Part shown: in pieces, positions 21,301 to 36,300 of the stretch | Layout of the letters: every line of letters begins with the position of its first letter | How positions within the stretch are numbered: position 1 is the first letter of the stretch | Assembly (NCBI GenBank): GCA_964019415.1 | Contig: OZ025889.1 | Span: forward strand, 1,721,001-1,785,000 | Length of the DNA stretch: 64,000 nucleotides | Source: Ianthella basta | Taxonomy: Eukaryota > Porifera > Demospongiae > Verongiida > Ianthellidae | Direction of reading: 5' to 3' | The notes under the pieces: model-generated | The model's database searches: none | What the model was told of the DNA's origin: nothing | The model's input: only the letters and a program-made list of their open reading frames with translations | Made by a program: the position numbers and the translations under genes

Positions 21301-24300
21301 CAACAGGAAGAGGTGTGCTCAAAGAGATTGCTGCACCCGCAAAATATGGCTGCCATCCATGGTCTCGCCACTGTTGGAAGAAGGGGTCATCCTCCAGCTG
21401 CAAACCCTCTGGTAGGCTGATGTGAACAGGAGAGTTACTGCCCTCACACATGTCTACTGCTACACAGAACTGGCCATTAGCATTTTGCACCCGAGCAGTA
21501 GCTTGGGATATGTCAAGTTCAAGATCACCACGATAGGTAAGGAGGGAGTGAATTCCTCGTCCCATTCTATCTTGTAGAAAATGAGGACAAAACAGATTAT
21601 CTGCTAACTTGTCTACACTGATAAGAGATGTGTAGTAGCTGTCTTGGTGATGCACACGTTCTGATGACAGTGTAGTGATGATCAACCAATTTGGAATTAG
21701 AGGGGACAACCTTTGGAGATATGTTTTGGCTAGCCCCTCCATGGCCAGTATCTGTGATGTGTCCGAAGCAGACAGCCTGTAACAGTAGCAGAACTGAGGC
21801 CCGGAGTTGGAAGAACTACATTGAAGTGGAGAAGAACCCTCAAACAAACTTTGGCTATTGAGTTCATCACATTTTGAACACATGGGACTGCTTGAAACAG
21901 CACGCTCGACATTGAATGAATACTCCACATTTACAGTGTCGATAGAGAGGGGTAAGTCAAGCTCATTGCCAGCAACAAAAGAGATGCCCGGTAGTGTCAC
22001 AGAAGCACCATTGTCTTCAGCTTTACAAGTGGAAGTGATTCGTACATCAAAGTCATTCATGAGGCACTGGTACTTTAGTTCTGGGTGTCTGCAGCAGCTT
22101 GGCTCTAGGATGCCCGGTTCAAGACTACGATCATTGGCATAATCTGGAGATGAGCTCTCAAACTGAACGATAATGTTTATATCTGCAGGTGTCTCATATT
22201 GACGGGCATCAAGCCCACTTAGTGCTACTGAGATGTAGGTCACCACTTCATCTTCAGCAGTGATTGTCACCTGGTGTGATGTGGTAGTCCTGTCAAAAAT
22301 AAGTTGAGGTGGCATAATACTAATTCCCCCACTAGTAGCCGCATTCAGGTCAGCTATAAGCCCTCTGTCAGGCTTGGCAGAGACTGTAATATTGAAGGAC
22401 TCATGGAATCGTAACACTGGGACACGCTGGGGATAAATGTCCACAACACCAATGTGGCAGCGATCTCCTTTGTAACCCGTTTCATCACATGAGCAGGAGA
22501 ACAAGCTGTCATCTAGCTCAGTGCAATGTCCACCATGGAGGCAAGGGTTGGGCTGGCAGGGTTGGATTGCTGGAGATGAAGGAAGTCAGGGAAGAGACAG
22601 TACCACACTGTCAGTATCCCACATTGCAACATGCATGCTTGAGGTGCTATAAAGTGGTCAGTCATTCTTACCTTCACATATAGGCCTCATCGTCCATAGA
22701 ACAGTTTCGTGTTCAGGGCCTGCTTCACATGTTATCATATTAGAGCTGGGGTCTGGGTAGTAATACCCTGGAGTACATTGCAGCCTGCAGGTTGAGTTGA
22801 AAGCTGTGTCACAAGGATACACAATAAAGGTGTCGTTGTTTCCGAACAGCTCTGGACAGTGGAGTATGTTGCATGTGGTAAGTTGCCCTGTCCATGTGTT
22901 GTTTGGTTGACAGAGCCTCTCGTCAGAGCCCAGTAGTTCATAGCCAGGGTCACAAGTGAAGTAGCAGGTTTCATCTGTGACTTGTTCACCAGTGCAAGAT
23001 ATACCACCATAGAGGGGGGCATAGAGGGCCGGACAGGGTTGGGCTGAATATAATAGAGAGGGAGTTCATCAGATACATGACAAAGAGCTTTACTTTAACA
23101 CAATTCAAAAATCATGCAGTGAAAATAATGACTAACCAATATTACTCAATTGCAATTAAGTATTAGATATGTCATATCCATGGTGCAGTTTTGTGCGTCA
23201 AATATTCATACACAGCCACATAGGAATCTTCGGCTGCAATTGACATCAACTGTAAATAACTGACCATACATTTGTACTAACAGGCACACATTAGTAAAGC
23301 TACATAGTTATGACTAAAATCTAGAAGTCATTTAACTATCCCTTGCATGCTGTCACATTCAAATATGTATACCGTATGTTCCTTGTACACCTTGAATTTC
23401 AAATTTTTCATCTTTTTGGCAATTAGAGGCATAATAAACAAGATGGCGGAGGGCACCAAATAAATTAAGAATATTTTGGCGTATCATTGGTGTAGGAGAT
23501 GAAAGTTTAGAGATCGTGTCTTAGGGGTGCTTCTTGCACAGATTTTAGCAACTGCCTGTGAGTTGATGGTGCAGACAGCAATACTTTGCTACATGAATGT
23601 TTGGACTCCCACAAATCACTAAGAATTTAACTTTCTACAAGAACAGGGCAACCACGACCATGACAAGAATCATGTGAGTCAAGTCACAGCGGTTGAACTG
23701 AGGAGTTAATGAGCGTATAATGATTCCTGCTGTGAATGGGAGATACCAAACGTGACTGCAATATGCCCATGGCAGATCATTAGAATGCGTCATTCTTTGT
23801 CATCAATTTGCGGCCAACCATAACATATTGGAGCAGGTGACAAATAATTGGATGGACAAAACATTAGAGTATACGAGCAAGCGCAGCCTTTGGCTGCGCT
23901 CACTCCGCGTCGCGTCGCCCAGTGGACAATGCAGGCCATCCATCACCATTTGGGTGATTCCAGCTGGATGACACTGCCTGGGTATAGTGCTGATCTTTTT
24001 CGCACTGACATTGGCCACTGTCATACACTTGCATGCACATTATAGCTAGCTACACCTATATACACTATGTTAAAAGAATTGCTTGGTCATGTCTTTCCTT
24101 AGCCAATAAGGCAGTGCCCAAGCCAAGCAAGCTTTCTGCCCAGTAGCTTACTTCGTCACAGAGAAAGGGCTTTCAGCAGCCCAGAACACTGACAGCTAAA
24201 GTACCCAAATAGTGAAACAAAATACCCACGTACTGGTGGCCAGAGCAGTTCCCTTGCACCAGAAAATAACAGTAAACTTCTGCGTAAGTGTGCGTCATGC

Positions 24301-27300
24301 CTGGGAGGCCCGAACTGAGGAGTGTGGAGTGTCTAAGAGACGGCTGCCGGCAGGCACATTCACACTGCCAGAGCGGCCATGTTTGCGGTTATGTCATTGC
24401 GTCATCCAATCAAATGCCCGTTTATAATGCCATGCACAAGTGGACGCATAGACTAGAAAAGATTAAATATTATTAAAGATGCAGTAAACACTCTCGTGTT
24501 TACAGCTGGGTATCTCCCTATCCACCACAATTTATGGCATTATCAATACTATTAGCTTTAAGTTCTTCACTTTTGACAGGTGTACTGGAGGCTTCCAAAG
24601 GCAGTGTAGCTTTCCACCACAACTAAGCCAAGAACAGGCTTCCTATATTTACCTAGACGCCAGCGCAAGAGTCTGCATCCTATCTCCACATGGAGTACAG
24701 CTGCACTAAGCTGGATCCACATTCACTGGTTAACAGATACTTTTACCTTACCATTGCGCAAAACTTAGTTGCTTCATTTTACATCTAGCACTCCTACGCG
24801 GAACATCCACCTTAACTATAAGACTCATGAACATAACATAGCTGGAGACTTTGACGGCATTTAATTTCGATGGTTTGGCCACAAAGTTGGTTTATTTAAT
24901 ATTGATGATATTTAAATTTGGTGGTGTTACTACTCCAAACTGTGATGTTATCGAACTATACAATGTATGGCAGAAAGTGAGCTAAATTAGCTAGCTCAAA
25001 CTAGACAATATGCACCATGTGGTTGTGCAGCACCCTTTTCATCTCCATTAGTAGCCACAAGGTGCAACCATATGGCGCCAGGCCATCTCCATTATCACTG
25101 ATTTCATATTCAGCAAAGTGCGAGAAGTGTTTAGTAGCTCTTGTGGCACCGTTCTCTGCTGCGTATCTGCCTATTTCCGCTCGCTGTATTGGGGTGTAGT
25201 CGTTATAGTTCATCTGCTTTTCCTTTGGCTTCTCCGCCAATGATGCCTAGTCCTTTCATAGGCACTGCTCTACTGCTTCATTCGCTAGCTTGAGGTCCTT
25301 TCCTGTCAGCAATGTAGAGCTACAGGTTAACTTGTTTGGTGAAGCGCTTCTTTTTCTCCCCAGATATTTCAGCAACGCCATGACTTGCTCCTCAAAAGCA
25401 CACTATAGTTGCGGATGACATCTGAAGTATAAATATTATACGGTACATATACGTAGTATATTTTGTATATATATATGCATAGTATATTTTGGTATTTGTA
25501 TTAGTTATACTACGGCGCTGAGGTGTATATGGATTTCAGGCGCACGAGGCCCGAGGGGGTGAAGCGCATCTAAAATCCATATACACTGAAGTGCCATGGT
25601 ATAAGTGATATGTACTCCGTCTAGCGCATCTAGGCTCTTATTCGAAAGGTGGGCTTCTTCCAGGACGGCAGCTCTGAAGAGTGGCTGCCAAGTTTTGTTG
25701 AATTCGCTAGTGCTATGAAGTTTTTGCCTTACGTTAAGCCACTGGAGCAACACTCCAAGTGGTCAGTGAAGTGATTGAGGCTTCTGCGACGTTCTCGGTC
25801 TTCGAGGGTTCATTGCACTCGCTGCTGAACTTTCTGTTCTCCTTGAAACAGTACGTTCCCACTGCTGCAGTGATTTTGAGTGCCCTTGTGTACGAATTAG
25901 TGTACAAGCTTGCTGTTTCTCATTTGTGCACTGTGCAGGTTGCGTACATGGTTTATCTAGCTCGGCTACGGAGCGCTGTACGTTGTTGGCTTGCGTGCAT
26001 TGATTGCAGCATGATGGAGGAAAGTATTCTTCTTTTCAATGTTTTGCGGACTCCCAAAGCCACGCAAAGTTGAAGCTGACAGCAGGTCGCTGCATTTGTA
26101 CATATGTGCTTTGGTGTGATTTGACACCTTTGTTGTTATCAATAACAACTTTTATATTTTGATAGTGATAACAGGATTTAAGCCCCCCCCAGTGCAGTGT
26201 ATAGCTTCTTATTGCAGTTATATCCCTGCGGTTGCCCCGGCAATGGAGTATATTATATGATATACGTAGTATATCAAATACTACCGCATACATTAAAATG
26301 CAACCAGCCTCGCTTGAATGTATATAGCTAGCTAGCTATTTAAGTAAGGTACAGTGCATGAGCATAACTTGGCCAGGGCAAGTACATTTTGGGCAATAGA
26401 ACTGTAAGCTGCTTTCACTGGCTGTCAGAATAAAGGGATAGCAAGCCAGACGAAGCACTGGATGGCAGCTGGGCAATCAACATCTACATATTTGGAGCTG
26501 CGCAGGGGAGCCCATTCCTGCTGAGCTAATTAACACAATGCGCATTGCGTACTTCACCCGAGGCAACAGTAAAAGTGTTCCGGGCCACGAGGGGCAGATG
26601 ACATCAGCCAATATGGTGGAATCGCCAACAGGGCATGTAGCCCTCACTGGAGCAATGGGTGACATTAAAAACAATCTGAACACAGTGTACAGCGATGAAG
26701 TGGAGTGTTGAGCAGTTTCGTGGCCGATGTGGCCAAGTAGAGCATTTTGTTGTTGTGAGCACCCGCGGAGAACATCGGGCTATTGCACAATCTAGGTGTC
26801 TTTTATATTCTTCTTCGTCAGCTGTAACAGACAAACCAAATTAGCTATCGAACTAATTCCAAGGATGTAGGGCTATAAGGTGCGGCCTTCTTGCATTAGG
26901 GACCATGGTTAATGCTCTACCATGTAACAACCTTTAATCATTTCTGTATTTTTGTCGAGCCAAAAGGTGAGGCAAGTAATCCTGATGCTTTGTCGTCCCC
27001 TGTTTGTATATATGTATGTATGTATGTATGTATATATGTATATGAAGAATATGAAGACAAAATGGATGTTTTTGAGCATCATTTCTTGCTGACAAACTAT
27101 GTTCACTTGCTTTCCTGATCAGTTTAGTGTTAGAATATATAGTTTGCATTTAACTCTAGCAACCCTTGTTTTGGCGTTTTTTGGCATTTTTTTGGTATTG
27201 TGAATTGGAAACACCCTGTACCATCCCTACATAGACAGTACTATCACACTCTCTGATATGCATATAAATATTGTCAGATTTAAATTTGGCAGTTATCTAC

Positions 27301-30300
27301 AAGACCGCCAAGCTGTCAAATTAAAATCCTGGTCTAATTTTACAACTATACTGTATAGTGACGATGTAACCTTGATTTCAGCTATTAACCCATTAGCGCC
27401 GAATGACGCCTGTAGGCGTCATTTATTAGTTTGCGCGTAAGTTCGGATGACGCCTGTAGGCGTCATAACCGAAAGCACGCAATAAGCTTTGTATATTTTT
27501 CGCTACGAGCCTTGCAAGGACACACCACTTTCGAAGGATAGATAGCAGTAACGGAGCTTTGAACAGCTGCCTTGTCCCATACCTTACTTGCGTCCAAAGC
27601 CTGCACTCGAGCGCCAAAGTTCGCACTCAGTACGCAACGGGTGAAGGTGAGTTTATTACACGACGCAGCGACTAAACCAGGGCGAGCAGGAGTATTGAAG
27701 TCTTATGAGACGACCCTTCCATCTTTCTGCCTGACATTGGCAACACGGCGCTCTTCTTCCTATCGTCTCGGGCCCGAATAAAGTTAAAAACCGTGACACA
27801 CCGAATAGCTCGCGTGCGTCGCCATTTTAATTTCGGCACCTGGTGCACGGCGCGAATTTTAAACTTCAGCGCTAATGGGTTAAAGTAAAACATGGTAAAC
27901 TCAAACTGTCTTTCTGCATACTCTGGCAGACCCAACATCAAAATTCTCTTCCACCAGACATCCCCACAATAGCACACAGTACTCACCCACACAAGTGAAG
28001 CCATCTTCTTGTAGCGTGTATCCTGGTCTACATGAGCAGTAGTGGCTCCCAATGGTATTGTGACACATGTGGTCACATCCGCCATTGTTAGTGTCACATT
28101 CATTAACATCTGATGCAGTGGGTAGGAAAAGGAATACAAATAATTGGTAAATATTGCTTTCCACTGTTGCAAAACAGTGAGCCACATGGTATCACTGTCA
28201 CAATAATGAATGTTACTAATGTCCACCTGTGCCTGGTGTGCATCTTCCTTTGGCTCAATATAATGTAGTTTACCTGGAGGCAACATAACACAACCTAGCC
28301 ATTAGTGATTATGGCAAACCATACAATAAGTGTCCAGGTGGCTCATCTTGCTTATGACCACTTTCGTCAACCACTTGTGGTTCTCATTTTGCAGAGGCCA
28401 GTCAGGTTTTTCTATCTTCTCCTCAACTTTCTCACAAAGCACAGCCACATGTTTAGAGGTTGTGGTGAGCCATTGTGAGAGGGTGGTAATTTAGGCCGTT
28501 CCACTGGCTTTTTCTGTCCACATCTATTCTGCCAACTGCTGCTCAAACTAATGATTTCAGTTCAATTGCTGTTCACTATACAGCAGATTACAACTAAATA
28601 AATTGAGCCCAAGCCTGTAATTCTTGGTACCTTCTCCAATACAACCTATTATACAGTGCTGTATTTAGAAATTCCTTGGGGGGTGTCAGGTGAAATTTGG
28701 ACCCCCCCAAATAAACGTTCCCCGGTCCAAACATTTCAAAATATTTGGACTGCCTTTGAAATATAAGTTCCGCCTACATTCTACACATAGAAATAGCACC
28801 ACCAAAGGAAATGGCAGCTAACACTGAGCGAAGTGGCAGATACTAGCACATGTAAGGGGAGCCAAGAGAACATTGATCAAGATGACCATGAAAAAGTCGG
28901 CTTGAGTGTCATGTACTTTTATGAAGTTCAAATTCCCATGCATGTATATATATTGTGGCTGATGATAAAAATGAATTACATACCAAGTAGCTATTACGCC
29001 TGGAAACCCCAGAAAGTAAGCATAGATGAGGGAGTCCACATATTTCACAGGATCATAGCACCAAGATAAAAACCGGTCAGGCCATAGATGACGTAATGCA
29101 AACTAGGGGGGTCTGGAGGCATGCCCTCTGGGTAATTTTTGAAATCTAGATGTTCTGTGAGTACTTTTGGAGCAATTCTAAGCCCATCAACACTCCATAC
29201 TACACAGTATGATAAACTGTAACATAGACCAACAGGCAATTACAGCAGGAAAGGCGATCAAGTGCCATGAAACGGGCAATACAATGCATTGAAATATGAA
29301 GATCGCGCATTAAAAATCGAAGTGGTTTGTTAGCTGTCTCTCCAACGCTAGGCAGCACAAATCTCTCCTTCCCTTGACTAGAAGACACCATCGACACAAT
29401 TTTGTGTGGCGATTGATTAACACACCATTTAGCGTGTCAGAAAACATCAAAAAACCTCACGCATACATCCGTAAAATGGCTGCTGCCGTTAAGGTTGGTT
29501 AGAGGACTAAGTATCTGGCTATTCCTTGTTCAAACTAAGTCCTGCAACACTTTAACAAGACCACTCTGCTTTTAGAACGTTGTTTAACCTTAGGCCAGTA
29601 CCCCCCTCCAATTTGAAAGTGCATTTAAAATGCATATCTTCAATATTTAGAATTTTTGTTCCAGCAGCAAAAACCGGTCCGGCCATGGCCGGATCGGCCA
29701 GACTGGTGCTACGGTCCTGTTTCAGGGTAGGTCCAAAGATTTCAGTCCATTTCTAAAGTATTTTTCCGGGGGTCCAAATATTCCAAAATATTGGGACCGA
29801 GGGTCCAAATATTTCAAAATATTTGGACTTGGGAGAAGTCTTTCAGGGGGTCCAAATTTTTCATAACAGGGGGACTGAGGTTCAAAGAATGAAGGGAGGC
29901 GGCACTACCTTAACATAGCTTGCTTAATTATCAAGGGGGGGGGGGGGGGGGGGAGATTACAGTAAAGGGAGCGAATGCCCCCCTCCCGTATCCCTGCTGC
30001 AGCTTCATTACCCATAACCTTTGCTGTAGGGGCAAATGCTGTTATGAAACTATGCACTACAAATGACAGTACTACACATTACCTCAGATCTACCCATGCA
30101 TTCACAAGCACCCACCATCACATGCATGTCCATCCACATTAAGGGTATAGGTAGCATCACAGGAACAGGTGTATCCTGGCACTGTGTTGGTGCAGTGCTG
30201 TTGGCATCCACTGATTCCTTCAGCACATTCGTCAATATCTGTATAATACAGGTAAATGCATAGTTATAATCAGGCTAACAAGGTGCAGCAGGTAAAGGGT

Positions 30301-33300
30301 GAAAGTGGCACATTGTAATCTCATGTTACTATAGATGGACTACATTTAATTTAATGCAAGAAATGGAGTCTGGTTATACAGGACTCTTTGAGTGTTGATA
30401 CAGTGAACCTGTCTAGGATGGTCAACGTGTTAGGCAGTCACCTCTCTAAAAACAGCCAGCCTCCCTGGTCCCAAATAGCACTGAAACATTGCAATCTATG
30501 TATCTCTGTAAAGCAGCCACCTCTCAATGTCATGCAGTTAGAACTGACCACAGGTGGCTGTCTGATACAGGTTTCATTGTACAGTCATCTAAACCAGGGA
30601 TAATTCTGTCAGCTTTCTGAGCTCCTCATTTTATATTTGCTATTCATTTCTGCCCAGGAATTGTCCTGTTTTTGTGTTCATGGGCTCCAGAAAATGATAC
30701 ACATTGTATTTGCCCACAGCCCTCAGAATGGTTGCAACATTACCATAAATTTACCTGTTTCACAATTTTGCCCGGTCCATCCTGTAGCACAGCTACAAGT
30801 CTCTGGTAGCACACACTCCCCATCATTCAGACACCCTCCAGTGCAGATTGCTGGGAGACAGAGGCACAAGAGAGAATCTTAGCAGCAGAAACTTACGAAC
30901 ATGACTAATAAATGAAAGTGTACCATGGAGACAGTGCAGCAGAAGCACAGTGCACTCTAATTATATTAATGTATTTAATGGTAAACACACTCTTTGCATG
31001 TTACATGGTTCAGACCAGCCTAGTTCTAACAAAGTAGAATAACCCAACTCCATTAGAATGGCATCAACATAGAGGTTGACTATCATTGTACTTATTGCCT
31101 CAGTCTGAAAGATCAATAATAACTCAGGATTAACGAATGAGCCATCATGGCTTTCAAAGTCATTGATGTAAGTGTACTAGTATGTGCCCCTGATTGATAC
31201 TACTTTCAACCAATATATTCACATCCATTGATCAAAATGAATAATTATGCTCTTTGATCCAATATGCCATCCATCTTCTTTACACTACGAAGGATGCATA
31301 TAAGTGTTCAGTATGCATCCACAATGCATGACTAAGTGTTTCATTCGCTGTACTTACGCAGACACATTCTGAGGTCCAGATGTAATTCATATCCTGGATC
31401 ACACTGACATATGCGGCTGCCAGGTGTGTTGGTGCAGTCATGATCACAGCCTCCATTGTTATCAGCACATTCATCAATGTCTGTAATCATACAGGAGGAG
31501 GATAAAGAGGATATCAAAATGACTACTCATAACCCAAGTACTGTACCAGGACATGATTACAATAATGAGGTGCCCATGCAAAACTGGACCTTCCATTTAC
31601 TGTATTTTACTATTCCAAAGCACAGCAATATTCAAACAAACTCAAATATGTACAGCACTGGCCACATGCTCACCGTCACAAGTGAGTGCAGCATCATTCT
31701 GTGTGAACCCTGGTCTGCAAGTGCAGTGCCTTCCATCTGGGTCCAAATTAGCGTACTCTCTGCACAAACAGCTGTAGGACCCTTGGCTGTTGCTGCAGTC
31801 ATCTGAACAGCCTCCATTGTTTGACAGACACTCATCCACATCTGAAAGTGAGCATGGAGAGATAATTTACACCTGTGCTCACTTCATTCTATAACCTATA
31901 CTCTCATACTGACTAGTTTATTAAGCTAGACTCACTTCACATTAAGGTAGAACTGAAAATAATTGCTACAGAGGCAAAAGTGGGTCTAGCAGAGGTCATC
32001 ACCATTTATAGAAGATTGACCAACCATATCAATTTAGTTGGCTTCTGCTAATAAGGGAACAACAATGACACTTCACTGACACCTTGAATTTGACACTGTG
32101 CATGTCAATTCTCTTTTGCCTTCACAGACTGTTTGATATGGTGGGTCATACCCATGGTGCATTTCAAAACTTGGGTTGCCATATCGATGGCTCAGGACTC
32201 GAGCTGTATATACATTGTATCGCACACCAAGTGATCTATAACTATTACGTAACTCATCACTGCAAACTACAAACACAGTCACCTTGTCCACAGGAAGATC
32301 CAGTCCATTCTGGGGTACAAGCACATTCATTCGGAGACACACATGTTCCTCCATTGGCACAGGATGGATCGCATACAGCTGAAGGATAACATAATTATAC
32401 TGTAAGTACAAATGTGTAAGCACCATCATTTCTCACACAGCAACTGTTGAAGCTTTCCACTTTGTGTGAGGATGCCCTACAGTTATTTCATGTATGCACT
32501 CATGGAATATGTTCGATGTGCAGAACATTGCTTAATCCTTTCCCATGCATGCAGTAGTGATTCTGACAGTTGCCATTGACTAAAGTTGACAGATATGTCA
32601 ACTGAGAGAGAGGTTCACTATAGAAGCCTTTCCACATAATGGTATTGTTATTGCAACATGTAAGCAAGAAGGGATGATGAGCTATCCATGCCCATGTACG
32701 TACTACAAAAGACATACTACCATTCTTAGGATAGTGCGTGTGGGTGCTAGTTTTGCAAGCCAGATAGCTACCTTGCCCCCATTTTTACAGATTATGTCAT
32801 TGCTCGGGACGTAGGGTCTGGTGAAAAGACTATACCGTTTGCTCTGAGCCACCAGAAATTGGTGGTTCAGTAATTTGCAGTTTCTGTGGAGATAACAGTA
32901 TTCACAGCAATTAACACATTGTAATCGTGAAAGATAAGAAGAGTGCAACTGTAGAGGCTCATATATAGTTGTGTTGATGATACACTGATGTGAAATTCTT
33001 GAGCAAGACCTGTACGCAGTTGACAAAGACATCCGGGTCGAAAGGTCCTGCATTTGATTTATCTTTACCAGTTGTGTCTTGCTCAAGAATTTTGTATCAG
33101 TGTATATGAAGAGTGCTCAGGCTGACAAAGGGGTGACAATTGGCATGAGTAAGGAGCTTGTGCTGCATTTGTAAGAAAGACTCTCACCAGCAGAAACCCT
33201 ATGGAAGATAGCTGGCACAGTTAGCAGACAGATGGATTCTCTTGTACAAATGATGACCATCTTTGACACAAACAAAGTGTGCAGCCTATTGCAGCAGATC

Positions 33301-36300
33301 TCTAGCTATGGCAGTACCACTGTCCAAGCGAACACAACCAGAACACCACCAAATGAGCACACAAGTTGTAACACTTAGTGGAATGATTACATATATCTGC
33401 ATTCTCGTTAACGGAAGTTACTAATTGATTCTGCACTTGGAACTAAAATGGCATGGGATATTCACCACGCAGAGCATACCTTGCCGAGCGATAATGTAAA
33501 TCTGTAAAAATGGAGGCAAGGTAGCAGCGTGGCTTGTGAAACTATGTAACTGCAAGTGTGTGTGCTTGCATGTATGTGTGCGTGTGCTTCCATATCACCA
33601 TGCATTCTGCAGTGCCATCAAGGACACAGTGATATAGGAATGTTGGTACATATACTTTAGTAGAACTTGTGTTGTCTCACTACTACAGACATAGCTAATT
33701 TGACATGATGAAGGGCTTACGATTGCAGCTACTTCCCAATTGCTGGTATCCAGAGCAACATTGAAAGCTGCAGTAGTAGGCTGTTCGAGAGCTAGTGCGT
33801 TGTCTTTGACCTTGTCTAGACCTGCATGAAAAGGTACCATGTATTAGACAGTCATTATCAGGGAATGTGGCCGCATATGAGACAGCTTCCTTATCTATAT
33901 AGCTGTTCCATACTACAATGGGTTAATTTACAGACATCATATGGAAAATCAGGAAAGTATTTCTGCATTACCATAATACTCTTTCTCCATTCCATTCAAA
34001 TTTCAAAGCAACACTAATTTTAGCAAATTTTCCACAAAAAAACTTGAGAATGCAGATTAAAAGGTTTGAAATCACTGTTTCTCAAGACATGCAGTCAGAA
34101 ACTGCTCAGGGGAAATGCCTGCAGCAGCATTGTGCATGTATTTCATAAATTATGTACTGGTCCAATCATGAAATGGTTGTACTGAAAGTTGTACATGATA
34201 CTTCAGCACCCAAATCGATCAGATAGCTAGGGTTGCTCACATGTACAGACCAGAATACCATAAACGTAAACATTTTTGCTCTGGAAATACTTTTGCTTTG
34301 TTAGCTGGCACCATTACACTGCAAAATAAGGTCCATGACATATGCAACATATACGTTACTCGCATAATTTTATTATATCTTCCAGCTAGTTTGTAGAGAC
34401 AATGTACCTTACCATACCTTAAAGGACTGCTCTTCTCAATAGTCACGAGACAGGCCGTTGCAGAAGCCAACAAGCAGGCACAAAAGGAGGTAGTCACGCA
34501 ATCATTGAAGCATAAGATGGGCATGCACTTCAATGCAAACACATCATGTCTTCTCTCGCCTAAGCTACGCACGTATGGTCATGTCTTGGCTCAACGCTGT
34601 CATGCAATGTTCCACTGGAGCTTGGACAGTGCTGCCACAAAGCGCAGCCATGCCCGTTCTCCATGCATTGCAACTGAGTGATTCCAGTAAGAATATTTTT
34701 ATGTACGTAACTTTGCAAAAATTCCATGTGAATATCTTATCTGTACATAAAAAGGTTCTTCTGCAAATTTGTTACCTGCGAAGGTTTTTTCGTTTAACTT
34801 ATATGAATGATCTATTAGATCCAGAGATTCTTGACACCAATAATTTAATAAGTGACTTCCTTATTAAGCTATATGACATGGATACTATAACAATATGTGC
34901 ACATTATGGAGACTGCGGGTTGCTTTTGAACTTCTGCCCATAAATTAGAGTGTGTGAAAGTATGTCGATTAATTCATAATTAAACGTACCTTCGTCTTGA
35001 TCGTCTACATCTGCCCCATCCAAATACGCCACAACTGGTGTAATAGTATTCAGTGTAGTATTCCGTTACATAGTAAGTGGATGTATAGTACTGACGTGAA
35101 GAAGCAGATACTTCACAAGCACTGCAGGAACAAAGAACCAAGTGTCATATTAAATGTATCATACTTACAGCTATACCATGCAACTAATATTCACATGTGA
35201 ATGCTAAATAGAAGATTAAGTGGGGATGAGTTGTGTGTTGGAAACTAGATTAGGGTAGTATATATAATGCTTACATGTACACACAAAATAGTGTGAACAA
35301 AAGTTGCATATTCTAGCTTAATGACCCATTGGCTACCATGCTATGGAATATCTTGTGTCTTCTATAGAATTTCATGCGTATAACTGAGAGGGTATGTCCT
35401 TTATCTACTACTACCATTGCTCAGTAAGCAATATTTTGGCAAGCAGGACTAGCGGTTTTATAGTATAGAATCGATGGTCCAGGAGTTCATTTGTGCCAAA
35501 ATATAATAATTATCAGTTCATGTGGATTCCAGCAAGTGATCCAACCCAAACAATGAGAAAGGTTTCAAGAGCAAAATATTAGGAAATGACAATGGAAGCA
35601 TGCGGTATGCATGTGACGACAGAGAGTATACAAGCTTGTTTGGGTGACTCATCAGAAAGAGCTCCTCCTGCTAGCTTTGCTAATCATGGCTTGCTGCTGA
35701 ATTGAGAGATTTGGGATGATGCCAAAGGCACTTTTAAAGTAGCTCATATATGCATGTTTTGGAACATGTCCATCCAGCTGGCCATAAAGGCATAGCCTGT
35801 CTTTCCCCATATAAAAGATTGAGCGTGCCTGACTGCCAGTAATAATCATTATTTTCACATTTTCAGCTGATATCAGACAGCACAGTAGTGCTGTCTGTGT
35901 AGGGATGGTAGTGGTTGTTTGTATGCTGTAATACAACCGGAAAGTAGTGCTACTCCTGAACAGTAGAAAGAACCAGCACAAGAAACCGCCTACAAGGAAG
36001 GGAGGCTGTACAGTATACATCGCTAGCCTTACTTTGACGCGCAAGTGCGCCGTCGTGTAGAGAGCGTCGAAGCCTTTTTCCGTGTTTCGTCTTTTTCTTC
36101 TTCTTCTTCTCCATCAGCTGTAACTCCCAAACCGTAGGGAGTAAGAGAATAATTTACCCACAGTTCTACAGTGATTTTGACGGGTAAGTTCCTTTTGTAA
36201 GTTTGATGACTCTGCGAACAAGTCCACAAATGGAGATTTCCAGACCTTAGGGAGGTGACCCTGAGAGAAAGACGCCATCTTACGCTACACGTTTTACGAC

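Larger units (their letters stand above)
23044..27986. other. Gene B intron 9, 4.9 kb
   Basis: The largest intron in the array. Contains R1, the helix-turn-helix transposon remnant, an R2-related fragment and the piggyBac-like MITE. Between 25500 and 25605 TGTATATGGATTT and its inverse form a small hairpin. 25760-26880 has nothing recognisable. The equivalent introns are 502 nt in A and 1015 nt in C. Confidence 0.75.

Noticed and set aside
32073-32429. 118-codon minus frame over gene B exon 4
   Set aside because: It crosses EGF exon 4 in the wrong frame and continues into the intron; the correct frame gives a perfect EGF of 96 nt.
32870-33010. Candidate gene B exon 3 ([16 protein letters not shown])
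   Set aside because: Superficially EMI-like cysteines, but no suitable donor. The true exon 3 at 33721-33821 has the exact 101-nt length, the correct phases and [15 protein letters not shown].
36029-36229. Glu/Lys-rich minus frame
   Set aside because: Lies in the GAAGAAG tract of repeat R2.
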